64,000 bases of DNA from Pseudooceanicola pacificus. GTDB taxonomy: Bacteria > Pseudomonadota > Alphaproteobacteria > Rhodobacterales > Rhodobacteraceae. The position numbers and the translations under genes are program-made. Each line of letters starts with the position of its first letter. Position 1 is the stretch's first letter. The DNA is taken from assembly GCF_009789075.1 (NCBI RefSeq), contig NZ_WNXQ01000013.1, positions 1 to 64,000 on the forward strand, read 5' to 3'. Under the pieces are notes generated by a model that saw nothing but the letters and a program-made list of their open reading frames with translations, made no database searches and was not told where the DNA came from. Positions 47,023 to 55,912 of the stretch are shown here, piece after piece.

Positions 47023-47702
47023 AGCAGGTCTCCGTCATAGCTGGGGGTCTTGTGGCTGCTGGCGCGCAGGTCGCGCACGCGCACCCGCTGGGCGGCCTCG
47101 ATATGCGCGCGCATCGCGGCTTCGGCAAAGGCCCCGTCCCGCGACTTGATCGCGTCGAGAATGCCGAAATGTTCCTCGACAGCCTTTGTGGCGCGGTCCG
47201 GTTCGGTCAGCGTGGTCGGGCCAAGGATCATCAATGCCTTTTGCAGCGCGTGGATGGAGCGGGCAAGAAACCGGTTCTTGGCTGCGTCCAGCAGCGCCGC
47301 GTGGAACTGGCGGTTCAGGATGAAGGCCTCGGTCGAATTGCCAAGTGTCGCCATCTGCTGGTTCATGTCGATCAATTCCTCGATTTCGATGTCCGATGCA
47401 GCGCGCGCGGCCAGCCGCGCGGCGGTCCCTTCCAGCACGGCGCGCATCTCGTAAAGCTCCATCACCTCGGCATAGTCGAGCCTGCGGATCGTGGCGCCTT
47501 GACGCGGGACATGGGTGACGACGCCGTCGGCCTCCAACTGGCGGATGGCCTCGCGCACGGGGGTGCGAGAGACGCCAAGCCGGTCCGCCAATTCGGTTTC
47601 GCGCAGGCGATCACCGGGATTCAGCCGGCCTTCGCGCAGCTCGGTCAGCAGCTGCAGATAGGCGCCGTTGCCCTGCGGGGCACTGTCATCGTCCAGGATC
47701 AT
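47019..47702 (-). CDS. GntR-family (FCD) regulator of the tcu genes
   Basis: A 227-residue FadR-subfamily regulator. The winged HTH is RLNPGDRLRETELADRLGVSRTPVREAIRQLEADGVV, then VPRQGATIRRLDYAEVMELYEMRAVLE into the FCD domain with its metal-binding histidine positions (NRQFHAALLDAAKN, EEHFGILDAIKSRD). It overlaps tcuA. A perfect palindrome 18 bases upstream of its ATG lies between it and abrB and is probably its operator. It is functionally analogous to TcuR, which is LysR-type in Salmonella. Confidence 0.9.
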   Translation of the reverse strand: MILDDDSAPQGNGAYLQLLTELREGRLNPGDRLRETELADRLGVSRTPVREAIRQLEADGVVTHVPRQGATIRRLDYAEVMELYEMRAVLEGTAARLAARAASDIEIEELIDMNQQMATLGNSTEAFILNRQFHAALLDAAKNRFLARSIHALQKALMILGPTTLTEPDRATKAVEEHFGILDAIKSRDGAFAEAAMRAHIEAAQRVRVRDLRASSHKTPSYDGDLL

Positions 47703-47719
47703 CGGGCCTCCGGTTCAGT

Positions 47720-47741
47720 ATTGTATCCACGTGGATACAAT
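47720..47741. promoter_or_regulatory. Palindromic operator/promoter between the GntR gene and abrB
   Basis: Core TTGTATCCACGTGGATACAA is a perfect 20-bp palindrome, extended by one A-T pair at the ends. It supplies a TACAAT -10-like box on each strand (47736-47741 plus; 47725-47720 minus), so one site could serve overlapping divergent promoters. This is the kind of site expected for a GntR/FCD dimer. Confidence 0.75.
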
Positions 47742-47778
47742 CGTACACAGTACTCGTCAAGACAGTCAGGAGGCCGGT

Positions 47779-48846
47779 TTGCGCAAACATCTTTCCCACC
47801 CGCAGGCACAGCGGGCCCTGACCTTCGGGCTGGCCGCGGCGGGCACCGCGCTGTTCTGGTCGCTGGATCTGCCGCTGCCGTTCCTGTTCGGTCCGATGGC
47901 CTTCTGCCTTGCGGGGGCGCTGGCGCATCTGCCGCTCAAGGGGTTCGGGCAGGTCTCGGTCGCGGCGCGCACCATCCTGGGGGTCGCCGTGGGGGCCTCG
48001 ATCACGCCGGCGGTGGTGGCGCAACTGCCGCGCATGGCGCAGTCGGTGGCGCTGGTCCCGGTCTTCATCGCTGCAATCGCGATCGTCGGCGTGCCGTTCT
48101 TTCGCAGGCTCTGGGGCTTTGACGGGCCGACGGCCTATTACGCGGCGATGCCCGGCGGGCTGCAAGACATGGTGATCTTTGGCACCGAGGCGGGCGGCGA
48201 TCCGCGCGCCCTGTCGCTGATCCATGCGACGCGGGTGCTGATCATCGTGACGCTTGCGCCCTTCATCCTGTTGCATTTCTACGGCACCGCGCTGACCAAC
48301 CCCATCGGCGCGCCGGTGGCCGATCTGCCGTGGTCCGAATTGCTGATCATGATCGCCGCCGCCTGGATCGGCTGGAAGGGCGGCGAACGGCTGGGCCTGT
48401 TCGGCGCGTCGATCCTGGGGCCGATGATCGTGACCGCGGCCCTGTCGCTGGCCGGTGTCGTGCATTTCCGCCCGCCCGCCGAGGCGATCCTGCTGGCGCA
48501 GTTCTTCATCGGCTGCGGCATCGGCGTGCATTTCATCGGCGTCACCTGGGGAGAGCTGACGCGCGTGGTCGCGGCGGGCGTGGCCTATGTGCTGGTGCTG
48601 GCAGTGCTGGCCGCGGCGTTTTCCGGGCTGGTGACGGCACTGGGGCTGGGCGATCCGGTGCCCGCCTTCCTGGCCTTTGCCCCCGGCGGACAGGCGGAAA
48701 TGACGGTTCTGGCCATCGTCACCGGCGCGGATCTGGGCTTTGTCATCACCCACCACCTGACGCGCATCGTGATCGTGATCGTCGGCGCGCCGGTGGTGGC
48801 CGGGCTTATCGCCCGTCGGCGGAGGGCGCGAAGACCGAGGGATTGA
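47779..48846 (+). CDS. AbrB-family (PF05145-type) membrane protein
   Basis: A 355-residue protein with 10 to 12 hydrophobic segments arranged as two similar halves. Motifs are LPFLFGPMAFCLAGAL, ILGVAVGASITPAVV, YYAAMPGGLQDMVIFG and the mirrored GLFGASILGPMIVTAA and FAPGGQAEMTVLA. The start is a TTG after CAGGAGG, since no ATG or GTG is in place. The family is often found beside TTT genes and is thought to be a transporter. The 3' end overlaps the convergent dehydrogenase gene by 41 bases. Confidence 0.85.
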   Translation: MRKHLSHPQAQRALTFGLAAAGTALFWSLDLPLPFLFGPMAFCLAGALAHLPLKGFGQVSVAARTILGVAVGASITPAVVAQLPRMAQSVALVPVFIAAIAIVGVPFFRRLWGFDGPTAYYAAMPGGLQDMVIFGTEAGGDPRALSLIHATRVLIIVTLAPFILLHFYGTALTNPIGAPVADLPWSELLIMIAAAWIGWKGGERLGLFGASILGPMIVTAALSLAGVVHFRPPAEAILLAQFFIGCGIGVHFIGVTWGELTRVVAAGVAYVLVLAVLAAAFSGLVTALGLGDPVPAFLAFAPGGQAEMTVLAIVTGADLGFVITHHLTRIVIVIVGAPVVAGLIARRRRARRPRD

Positions 48847-49795
48847 CCATGTGGATCGGCGCGCCCGCGGCATAGGCGTTGACCTGGGCAAAGATGTCGG
48901 CGAACTGCCTGTCGAACTCGTCTTCGGTGACAAATCCGATATGCGGCGTGGCGATCAGGTTCGGATGCGCCAATAGCGGATCGGCGGGGTCCAGCAGCGG
49001 CTCGGTGTCAAAGACGTCCACGGCAGCCATGCCGGGGCGGCCCATGTTCAACCCTTCGAGCAGCGCGCCAGGGGCGATCAGACCCGCGCGCGAGGTGTTC
49101 ACCAGCACGGCATTCGGCCCCATGCCGGCGAGGTCCTCGGCGGTGACGATCCCCCGCGTCTGAGGCGTCAGCCGCAGATGCAGGGACACCACGTCGCTGT
49201 CAGCAAAGAATGCCGCGCGGCTGGGGGCAACGGTTTCGCCCTCGGCCAGCGCCCGGGCGCGGCCGGCCTCTGACGCCCACCAGGTGACCTCCATCCCGAA
49301 GGCGCGGGCATAATCGGCAACGACGCGCCCGATGCGGCCACGGCCATAAAGGCCCAGCCGACGGCCGCGCAGGCTCCGGCCCACGCCCATCTGCCACTGA
49401 CCGGCCTTGGCACTGGCCATCTGCTGCGGCAACTGTCGCATGGCGGCCAGGATCAGCGCAAAGGTCAGCTCGGCCGCGGCGTAATTCGCGCCATCGCCCC
49501 CCGTGTCGGAACAGAGCAGCACGCCCGCCCCGGTGCAGGCCGCCACATCCACATGCGGCCAGGCCCCGCGCTGCGAGATCAGCCGCAGGTTCGGCAACCG
49601 ATCCAGCAGGGCGCGGGTGACGCGGGTGCGTTCCCGGAACAACACGACACACTCCGCATCCACAAGCCGCGCGGCCAGCGCCGCGGGGTCGGGTTCATGA
49701 TCGGTCCAGACGGTGACGTCATGACCTGCCAGCAGCCCGAAACAGGGCAACCCGCGCAGGGTGTCGAACCAGTCGTCGAGGATATGGACCTTCAT
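48806..49795 (-). CDS. D-2-hydroxyacid dehydrogenase family protein
   Basis: A 329-residue NAD-dependent enzyme. The nucleotide motif is RRLGLYGRGRIGRVVADYARAFG. The catalytic Arg is in LVNTSRAGLIAPGAL, the Glu region is DVFDTEPLLDPADPLL and the His in IATPHIGFVTEDEF. It interconverts 2-hydroxy- and 2-oxo-acids; the substrate is unknown. It is on the minus strand after the 53-residue gene and the USP gene, so it is probably in the tct operon. Its 3' end overlaps abrB. Confidence 0.87.
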   Translation of the reverse strand: MKVHILDDWFDTLRGLPCFGLLAGHDVTVWTDHEPDPAALAARLVDAECVVLFRERTRVTRALLDRLPNLRLISQRGAWPHVDVAACTGAGVLLCSDTGGDGANYAAAELTFALILAAMRQLPQQMASAKAGQWQMGVGRSLRGRRLGLYGRGRIGRVVADYARAFGMEVTWWASEAGRARALAEGETVAPSRAAFFADSDVVSLHLRLTPQTRGIVTAEDLAGMGPNAVLVNTSRAGLIAPGALLEGLNMGRPGMAAVDVFDTEPLLDPADPLLAHPNLIATPHIGFVTEDEFDRQFADIFAQVNAYAAGAPIHMVNPSVFAPSADGR

Positions 49796-49806
49796 GCGCG
49801 GGCCTT

Positions 49807-49968
49807 TCAGGAGATGCCCGACAGCGCCTTGATCGCGCGGCTGACCCGGTCATGCAGGCGCAACAGCTCCGCCTTGTCCGGCGCATCTTCGGATATGCGT
49901 CGCGACAGATCGTTGCGCGTCTCTTCAAGATCGCGGCGGGCACGGGCGAGTTTTTCGTAATCGCTCAA
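49807..49968 (-). CDS. 53-residue small coiled-coil protein
   Basis: A short frame starting at TTG, 11 bases after the USP stop and with GAGGA at 7-base spacing. The product begins MSDYEKLARARRDLEETRND, continues as a charged heptad-like helix (DKAELLRLHDRVSRAIKAL) and ends LSGIS. Heptads and charge suggest a helical hairpin or coiled coil. No family is recognised. Tight operon spacing and codon use support it as real. The D-2-hydroxyacid dehydrogenase starts 11 bases after its stop. Confidence 0.6.
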   Translation of the reverse strand: MSDYEKLARARRDLEETRNDLSRRISEDAPDKAELLRLHDRVSRAIKALSGIS

Positions 49969-49978
49969 GACAGGGTCC

Positions 49979-50794
49979 TCAATGAGACAACAGAACAGGG
50001 ATCTTGGTGCGCGACAGGATGTCGGTGGTCACGCCGCCAAGGAAATCCTCGCGGAATTTCGAATGTTCGAAGGCGCCGAGCACCAGCAGCGAGGGGGCGT
50101 GCTTGTTGCACCAGGTCAGCACCGTATCGGCCACGGGATGTGTCGTCGGCCAGTTCTCGTGGATCGCCTCGACACCGTGACGCGACAGATGCAACATCAG
50201 GTCCTCGATCGGCCAGGCGGTGCGCGGCCCGACGGTCAGCACGCTGACGCGGCCCTCGTCCTCGACCAGACGCAGACTGTCGGACAGGGCGCGCGCGGCG
50301 GCGCGGCCGCCGTCCCAGGCCAGGGCGATATGGCTGTTCGCCGCGCCGGCATCGTAACCGGCGGGCACCACGATGACCGGGCGGCCCGAGAGCAGCGCAA
50401 TGCGGTCCGGGTGCAGCGTGACATGTCCGTCGTCATCGTCGGACCGGGTGCCCACGATCAGCGTGTCATAGTGGCGCGCGGCCTCGGACAGCACCGTATC
50501 GACGCGGCCCGTGACCTCTGTCAGCTGCAGGGCATTGGCCAGACCCAGGCGCGTGCGCTCTGCCTCGAACCGCTCTTCGATCTCGCGCAGGATGTCGGTG
50601 TTGACCGCGTCGAGCAGGGCGCGGGCCTCTTTCGGGATCCAGCGCGACCGCTTGTCGATCACCTCATGGCCGCTGTGGGCCAGCATGGCGGTGACATGGG
50701 CGCCGAAGCGTTCGGCCAGCGACGCCGCATAGCGCAGGGCCGCCACCGATCCGTCAGAGCCGTTGAAGGCCACCAGAAGGTTTTTCATCGGCAT
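49979..50794 (-). CDS. Universal stress protein, two-domain
   Basis: A 271-residue protein with two USP-like halves. The first has LLVAFNGSDGSVAALRYAASLAERFGA and DTLIVGTRSDDDDGHVT. The second has HIALAWDGGRAAARALSDSL and LLVLGAFEHSKFREDFLGGVTTDILSRTKIPVLLSH, the latter matching the ATP-loop G-x2-G-x9-G(S/T). The ATG at 50794 is one base after the prpF-like stop. Why a stress protein is in a TTT operon is unclear; USP genes are often near such transporters. Confidence 0.85.
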   Translation of the reverse strand: MPMKNLLVAFNGSDGSVAALRYAASLAERFGAHVTAMLAHSGHEVIDKRSRWIPKEARALLDAVNTDILREIEERFEAERTRLGLANALQLTEVTGRVDTVLSEAARHYDTLIVGTRSDDDDGHVTLHPDRIALLSGRPVIVVPAGYDAGAANSHIALAWDGGRAAARALSDSLRLVEDEGRVSVLTVGPRTAWPIEDLMLHLSRHGVEAIHENWPTTHPVADTVLTWCNKHAPSLLVLGAFEHSKFREDFLGGVTTDILSRTKIPVLLSH

Positions 50795-50795
50795 G

Positions 50796-51893
50796 TCAGT
50801 GTCCCTTCCAGACAGAGGCAGGCACATAGACCCGCCCGTCCGCCAGCTTGCGCGCCGTGCGCAGCAGCCCGGCGGAGTTCAGGGTGAAGTGGTTGTTCAT
50901 CTCGAAATCCACCAGCACCTCGATGATGCCCGAGGCATGTTCCAGCACCACATTCGCGGGGCTTTGGGTGGGTCGCTCCAGCAGCCCGTCCGCCACGGTG
51001 CCCGGCGTCAGCGCGCAGGAGGCAAGACATTGCGACCCCGTGACCGCCATCGACGGATGCGTCGTCCAGGGCATGAAATAGCGCGCCGCGATGGTGCCGC
51101 CGTCGCGGGCCGGGGCAAGCAGGCCGAATTTCGGCGTCACGGATTGCGACACGTCGCCCATGCCCATGGCCGCCCCGGCCTGCAGGCGGATGGCCTCCAT
51201 CCGGGCAAAGAAACCGCGGTTCTCGTCCAGCTCTTGCACGGTCTCGTATCCGGTCAGGCCGAAATCGGCGGCGCGGGCGATGACCATGGGCATCGCCACG
51301 TCCATGCAGGTGACCTCGATCCCGTCGAAGCTGTCGCGCAGGTTGCCGGTGGGCAGGAAGGCCCCGGTCGAAGAGCCGACCACGCCCATGAAGTTCAACG
51401 CGATGGGGGCCGCCGTCCCCGGCACCCCGGCAATCGCCGCCTCGCCGTCATAGCGCATGGCGCCGCCCGGCGTCTGGACCCGGGCCAGCACCCGCGCGCC
51501 GGTGTTGACGGCGCGGATCTTCACCTCGGTCTCGTCGCCCCTGGGCGTGACCAGACCCATTTCCACCGCCGCCGGGCCGACGCCCGACAGGATGTTGCCG
51601 CAGGTCGGCTTGAAATCCACCAGCCGGTCCTCGACCGAGACCTGGGCAAAGAAATAGTCCACATCCGCCCAGTCATCGTCCGAGGCCGAGAGCATCGCGA
51701 CCTTGGTGGTCACGGCCACCCCGCCGCCGATGCCGTCGATATTGATCGCATGGCCCGAACCGAGCGCCGCGAGCAGCACCTCGGCCAGCGTCTCGCGGTC
51801 CTCGGGCAGGTCAGCGCGATTGAAATACGGCCCGCGCGAGGTGCCGCCGCGCATGAAGACGAAAGGAATGCCTGTCTGTGTCATGTCATTCAC
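50796..51893 (-). CDS. PrpF-family isomerase, GalD-like (oxalomesaconate tautomerase or aconitate isomerase)
   Basis: A 365-residue PrpF-family protein. Motifs are PFVFMRGGTSRGPYFNRADLP, INIDGIGGGVAVTTKVAML and KPTCGNILSGVGPAAVEMGLV. The closest family memory is 4-oxalomesaconate tautomerase (GalD) of gallate catabolism. PrpF relatives also isomerise trans- to cis-aconitate or methylaconitate. With a TTT transporter and TcuAB nearby, I favour aconitate isomerisation. No gallate dioxygenase gene is present in the window. Confidence 0.8.
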   Translation of the reverse strand: MNDMTQTGIPFVFMRGGTSRGPYFNRADLPEDRETLAEVLLAALGSGHAINIDGIGGGVAVTTKVAMLSASDDDWADVDYFFAQVSVEDRLVDFKPTCGNILSGVGPAAVEMGLVTPRGDETEVKIRAVNTGARVLARVQTPGGAMRYDGEAAIAGVPGTAAPIALNFMGVVGSSTGAFLPTGNLRDSFDGIEVTCMDVAMPMVIARAADFGLTGYETVQELDENRGFFARMEAIRLQAGAAMGMGDVSQSVTPKFGLLAPARDGGTIAARYFMPWTTHPSMAVTGSQCLASCALTPGTVADGLLERPTQSPANVVLEHASGIIEVLVDFEMNNHFTLNSAGLLRTARKLADGRVYVPASVWKGH

Positions 51894-51902
51894 TCCGTTG
51901 GA

Positions 51903-53933
51903 TTATTTCAGCGGCCAGGGCAGATCGACAAAGCCCTGCAGCAGCCCCGGCGGGAAATCCCGGTTCAGCGCGCCGGCCATGACGCACATCAGCGCGATGC
52001 CCGAAGCGGTCAGGATCAGCGTCTTGGGCCACGAGGCCTGCGCGCGGACCCGAAGGAAGGCCACGAGGAAGCCCAGCAATGCGAGGATGAAGCCCAGGAA
52101 ATAGGTCGCGACGATCAGCCCCCCGAACCACGCCAGCGTCGGCCATAGGCCATAGGGCGCGTCGGCATCCTCTCCGGCCAGTTCCTTGTCGGCAAAGAGG
52201 GCGTCTGTCTCGGGGCGCAGGATCATCTGCACCAGCAGGATCAGCAGCGCCAGCAGTGTGACCCCGCCGATCACCAGCGGTATGATCTTGTCCGTCATGT
52301 TGTAGTCGGGGATCATGTTCGCGTTGATCAGCGCGGCCACGACATAGGCCATGATGACCAGAAGGAAGACCACCGGCGCGCGCTTGGAGCCGGATTTCAC
52401 GTCGCCCTCGGCCATGATGGATTTCGCCTGACGCAGGCCCAGCACGACAGAGATCACGGTGACGATCAGCAGCACGATCACGATGGGCGAGAAGATGTAG
52501 TCGATCCCCTCCTCAAAGGATTTGCGGAACCGGAACGACGCGATCTGGAACGCCTGGTTCGAGAATTTCTCGACCGGGTTGGACAGGACGAAACCGATCA
52601 GGAAGGCCGGGCGCGACCAGTCGAAACGGCGCAGGAAGATGCCGATCAGGCCGATGGTGAACAGGGCGAGGATGTCCTCGAAGTTCTGGCCCGACTGGAA
52701 TGCCGCAAAAGAGATCAGCATGAACAGGAACGGCGCGAGGTAGGTGAAGCGGATCGTGGTCAGCCGGGCGATGCCGCCCGAGGCCGCGATGCACATGATG
52801 GTGCCCACGACGTTCGCCAGCGCCAGCAGCCAGACGATGGAATAGGTGATGTCGAGATTGTCGCGCAGCATGGAGGGGCCGACCTCGATGTCGCCCGAGC
52901 CCAGCAGGGCGATGGCCCCGATGAAGATCGCCATCGAGCCGGAGCCGGGGATGCCGAAAAGCAGGGTGGGAACCAGCCCGCCGCCCTCCTTGGCGTTGTT
53001 CGAGCTTTCCGGCCCGATCACGCCGCGGATTTCGCCCTTGCCGAAGTTGGACTTGTCCTTGGTGGTCTGCACCGCGTGGCCATAGGCGATCCAGTCCACG
53101 ACCGACCCGCCAAGGCCCGGGATCACGCCGACCAAGACGCCGATCAGCGAGCAGCGGACCGAGAGCCACTTGTTGGCAACCCAGTCGCGCACGCCCTCGC
53201 CCCAGCCCGCGCCCAGCTTGGCGTCCTTGGCGATGGAGCGGTCCTGGCGCAGCAGCGAGATAATTTCTGGCACGGCAAAGATGCCGAGGCCGACAATCAC
53301 CAGCTTCAGCCCGTCCGTGAGATAGGGAATGTCATAGGTGGCCATGCGCAGCGACCCGCCCGCATCGGCCTCGCCGATCGTGCCGATCAGCATGCCCAGG
53401 CCCGCCGCCGCCAGCCCCTTGAGCGCGACGCGCCCCGCCAGCACGGCCACCATCGACAGGCCGAGGACCGAGATCATCAACATTTCCGGCAGCCCGAAGG
53501 CCAGGACCAGCGGGCGCGCCACGATGATGAACAGGGTCAGGAAGGCCGCGCCCACCAGCCCGCCGAACAGCGACGAGGTGAAGGCCGCCGAGAGCGCCCG
53601 CGCCGCCTGCCCCTTCTTGGCCAGCGGAAAGCCGTCGAGCACGGTGGCCTGTGACGCCGAGGATCCGGGTATGCCCATCAGCACCGAGGCGAAGGTGTCC
53701 GAAGTCGGCACCACCGCGACCATGCCGACCATCAGCGCAAGGCCCAGCACCGGGTCCATGCCGAACATGAAGGGCAGCAGCAGCGAAAGCCCGGCGATGC
53801 CGCCCAGGCCCGGGAATACCCCGACGGCCAGTCCCATCACCACGCCGAGGACGAGATATCCCAGGACTTCGGGTTGCAGAATCAGGGCCCATGCCTGGCC
53901 AAGCGCAGGGAGGGCGGTGGCGAATACATCCAT
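51903..53933 (-). CDS. TTT transporter large permease fused to the small subunit (TctA-TctB)
   Basis: A 676-residue protein. The first ~500 residues are TctA: VFPGLGGIAGLSLLLPFMFGMDP, VVPTSDTFASVLMGIPGSSASQATVLDGFPLAKKG and GVIPGLGGSVVDWIAYG with the repeated PGLGG motif. The remaining ~170 residues have about four membrane segments (APVVFLLVIMAYVVAALINA, IIPLVIGGVTLLALLILLVQM and two more) and look like TctB. No separate tctB is present. It imports a tricarboxylate using TctC. Confidence 0.87.
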   Translation of the reverse strand: MDVFATALPALGQAWALILQPEVLGYLVLGVVMGLAVGVFPGLGGIAGLSLLLPFMFGMDPVLGLALMVGMVAVVPTSDTFASVLMGIPGSSASQATVLDGFPLAKKGQAARALSAAFTSSLFGGLVGAAFLTLFIIVARPLVLAFGLPEMLMISVLGLSMVAVLAGRVALKGLAAAGLGMLIGTIGEADAGGSLRMATYDIPYLTDGLKLVIVGLGIFAVPEIISLLRQDRSIAKDAKLGAGWGEGVRDWVANKWLSVRCSLIGVLVGVIPGLGGSVVDWIAYGHAVQTTKDKSNFGKGEIRGVIGPESSNNAKEGGGLVPTLLFGIPGSGSMAIFIGAIALLGSGDIEVGPSMLRDNLDITYSIVWLLALANVVGTIMCIAASGGIARLTTIRFTYLAPFLFMLISFAAFQSGQNFEDILALFTIGLIGIFLRRFDWSRPAFLIGFVLSNPVEKFSNQAFQIASFRFRKSFEEGIDYIFSPIVIVLLIVTVISVVLGLRQAKSIMAEGDVKSGSKRAPVVFLLVIMAYVVAALINANMIPDYNMTDKIIPLVIGGVTLLALLILLVQMILRPETDALFADKELAGEDADAPYGLWPTLAWFGGLIVATYFLGFILALLGFLVAFLRVRAQASWPKTLILTASGIALMCVMAGALNRDFPPGLLQGFVDLPWPLK

Positions 53934-54015
53934 CGCACCGGCTTTCGATTTTGAGTTGTGGAATAGGTCGGTCAGGCGGCCCCGCGCCGGATCGGCGGGG
54001 GCCGCAGGGCGTCGC

Positions 54016-55092
54016 TTAGTTCAGCGAAACGCCATAGGCTTCCTGCAGCCAGTTGATCACGAAGGCCTTGGCCTCGGGGGACACGGTGGTGCCCTCCTTG
54101 GTTGCCCTGGCTGCGCCTGCACCGACAAAGACTTCGTATTTGCCAACGTGCTTGGCTGCGATGGCCGGGAAGTCCGGGCTTTTGCGCACGGCATCGAAGG
54201 CGTCGGTATACGCCTGCGCCACGTCATCCGGGGTGCCGTTGGGCAGGAAGGCGATCTTTTGCACCGGGAAGCCGGCCACGAAGAAGGCTTTCCATGCATC
54301 CCATGCCTCGCCCGAGGTCTCGCAGCCATCGGTCGCTTCGCAGACTTCCTTGAAGGTCGGCATGTCCGGGAAGGTCGGATCGCGCACGATGTTTCCTTCG
54401 TCGTCCAGCGCGCCCCAGGACATCATCGGCACGGCCTTGCCCTGCGCAACCAGATCGGCAGAGGCGCCGAGGTAGCTGGACGAGGTCTGGTAGTCGATGG
54501 TGGCCTCGCCACGTTCGAACATCAGGCGGCCGTCACCGCGCCCCTTGATGCCAAAGACCGGCTCGACGTTCATGCCCAGCATTTCCCAGGCCAGCAGCGG
54601 CACGAGGTCAAGGCGCGTCGCCCCCTGCGAGCCGTAGATGAAGTCGATGTCCTTGAGGTTGTTGGCCGAGCCGTCGAATTTCGCGCCGTCCTCGGGGTTG
54701 AGGTAGGCGACACCGCCCGTGCCCGAGGCCATGACCGGCACCCAGTCGGAATATTCGTAGCGCACGCGCGGGTCGTCCAGCAGGAAGGGGAACTGGGTCG
54801 ACCCGGAGGTGCCGAAGATCAGCGTGCCGTCATCGTATTCCTGTTCCTGGAACCAGTTGGCGCCCTTGGTGGAGCCCGCACCCGGCATGAATTTCACCAC
54901 GACGGTGGGATTGCCCGGCAGCTCTTTGGACAGGAGCGGGGCAAAGAAGTTGGCCCATTTGGCCGAACCGCCGGTTTCCGAGAACGGGATGACCCATTCG
55001 ATCGTCTTGCCGGAAAAGTCGACTTCGGCAAGCGCCGGGGATGCCAGAAATGCGGCCGCGGCAACCGAGGTTGCGAGTTGCTTGATGGTCAT
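54016..55092 (-). CDS. tctC: TTT transporter substrate-binding protein, TctC-like
   Basis: A 358-residue periplasmic protein. The ATG after CGGGAGGACACCA gives a signal peptide (TIKQLATSVAAAAFLASPALA). Typical features are IEWVIPFSETGGSAKWANFFAPLLSKELPG and VVVKFMPGAGSTKGANWF; the latter contributes the usual substrate-carboxylate loop. It delivers substrate to the TctA-TctB fusion. It is the first gene of the operon on this strand, divergent from the two-component system. Confidence 0.9.
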   Translation of the reverse strand: MTIKQLATSVAAAAFLASPALAEVDFSGKTIEWVIPFSETGGSAKWANFFAPLLSKELPGNPTVVVKFMPGAGSTKGANWFQEQEYDDGTLIFGTSGSTQFPFLLDDPRVRYEYSDWVPVMASGTGGVAYLNPEDGAKFDGSANNLKDIDFIYGSQGATRLDLVPLLAWEMLGMNVEPVFGIKGRGDGRLMFERGEATIDYQTSSSYLGASADLVAQGKAVPMMSWGALDDEGNIVRDPTFPDMPTFKEVCEATDGCETSGEAWDAWKAFFVAGFPVQKIAFLPNGTPDDVAQAYTDAFDAVRKSPDFPAIAAKHVGKYEVFVGAGAARATKEGTTVSPEAKAFVINWLQEAYGVSLN

Positions 55093-55240
55093 TGGTGTCC
55101 TCCCGTAGACCTGTCGCACCGGGACAAGGCCCCGGCGTTCCATGTACTTTCGTTTCAAGGGAATGATTCCCTCCTCCAACGCCGGCAACATGCCGTCCCA
55201 ACCTTGCGCGAAACTTGCGCATCATGACAAATAACTGAGC

Positions 55241-55912
55241 ATGCGCATTGCCGTGATCGAAGACAATCAAGCCCTGGCCCAGGGAATCGCATTTCGCCTG
55301 CGGGACAGGGGGCATGCCGTCGACCTGTTGCACGATGGCCGCGAGGCGGACAGTTTCCTGTCGCAAGAGGGCGCGGACCTGGTGGTGCTGGACCTGAACC
55401 TGCCCGGTATGGACGGGCTCGACGTGCTGCGCGCCTTGCGGCGGCGGGGCGATGGCACGCCGGTGATCCTGCTGACTGCCCGCTCCGAAACGGCGGAACG
55501 CGTCGCGGGGCTGGATGCGGGGGCGGACGACTACCTGACAAAACCCTTCGAAATGGACGAGCTGGAAGCGCGGCTGCGCGCCATGGCCCGGCGCAAGAAT
55601 CTGGAATTTGCCGCGCGGGACACGCTGGGGCCGCTGGTCTTCGACCGGACCGCGCGCCAGGTGCTGAAGGACGAACAGCCGCTCGACATCCCGCGCAAGG
55701 AGATCGCGACGCTGGAATGCCTGTTCGAGCGGCGCGGGCGGATCGTGTCCAAGGCGCAGCTGATCACCCATGTCTACGGCACCGGCTCGGACGCCGAAGA
55801 CAGCGCCATCGAGCCGCATGTCTCGCGCCTGCGCAAGCGGCTGGAACGGTTCGGGATCAGGATCAAGACCGCCCGCGGCCTGGGCTACATGCTCGAGATC
55901 GAAACCCCGTGA
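55241..55912 (+). CDS. OmpR-family response regulator, TctD-like
   Basis: A 223-residue regulator. The receiver has D8, D51 (LVVLDLNLPGMDG, phosphoacceptor) and K101 (YLTKPFEMDELEARL). The winged-helix output domain ends SKAQLITHVYGTGSDAEDSAIEPHVSRLRKRL, then IKTARGLGYMLE. It should activate the divergent tctC operon in response to the partner kinase. The stop overlaps the kinase GTG (GTGA). Confidence 0.93.
   Translation: MRIAVIEDNQALAQGIAFRLRDRGHAVDLLHDGREADSFLSQEGADLVVLDLNLPGMDGLDVLRALRRRGDGTPVILLTARSETAERVAGLDAGADDYLTKPFEMDELEARLRAMARRKNLEFAARDTLGPLVFDRTARQVLKDEQPLDIPRKEIATLECLFERRGRIVSKAQLITHVYGTGSDAEDSAIEPHVSRLRKRLERFGIRIKTARGLGYMLEIETP

Noticed and set aside
50796..51893. Reading the PrpF-like gene as evidence of a gallate pathway
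   Set aside because: No gallate dioxygenase or oxalomesaconate hydratase is nearby. The tricarboxylate context gives a simpler explanation.
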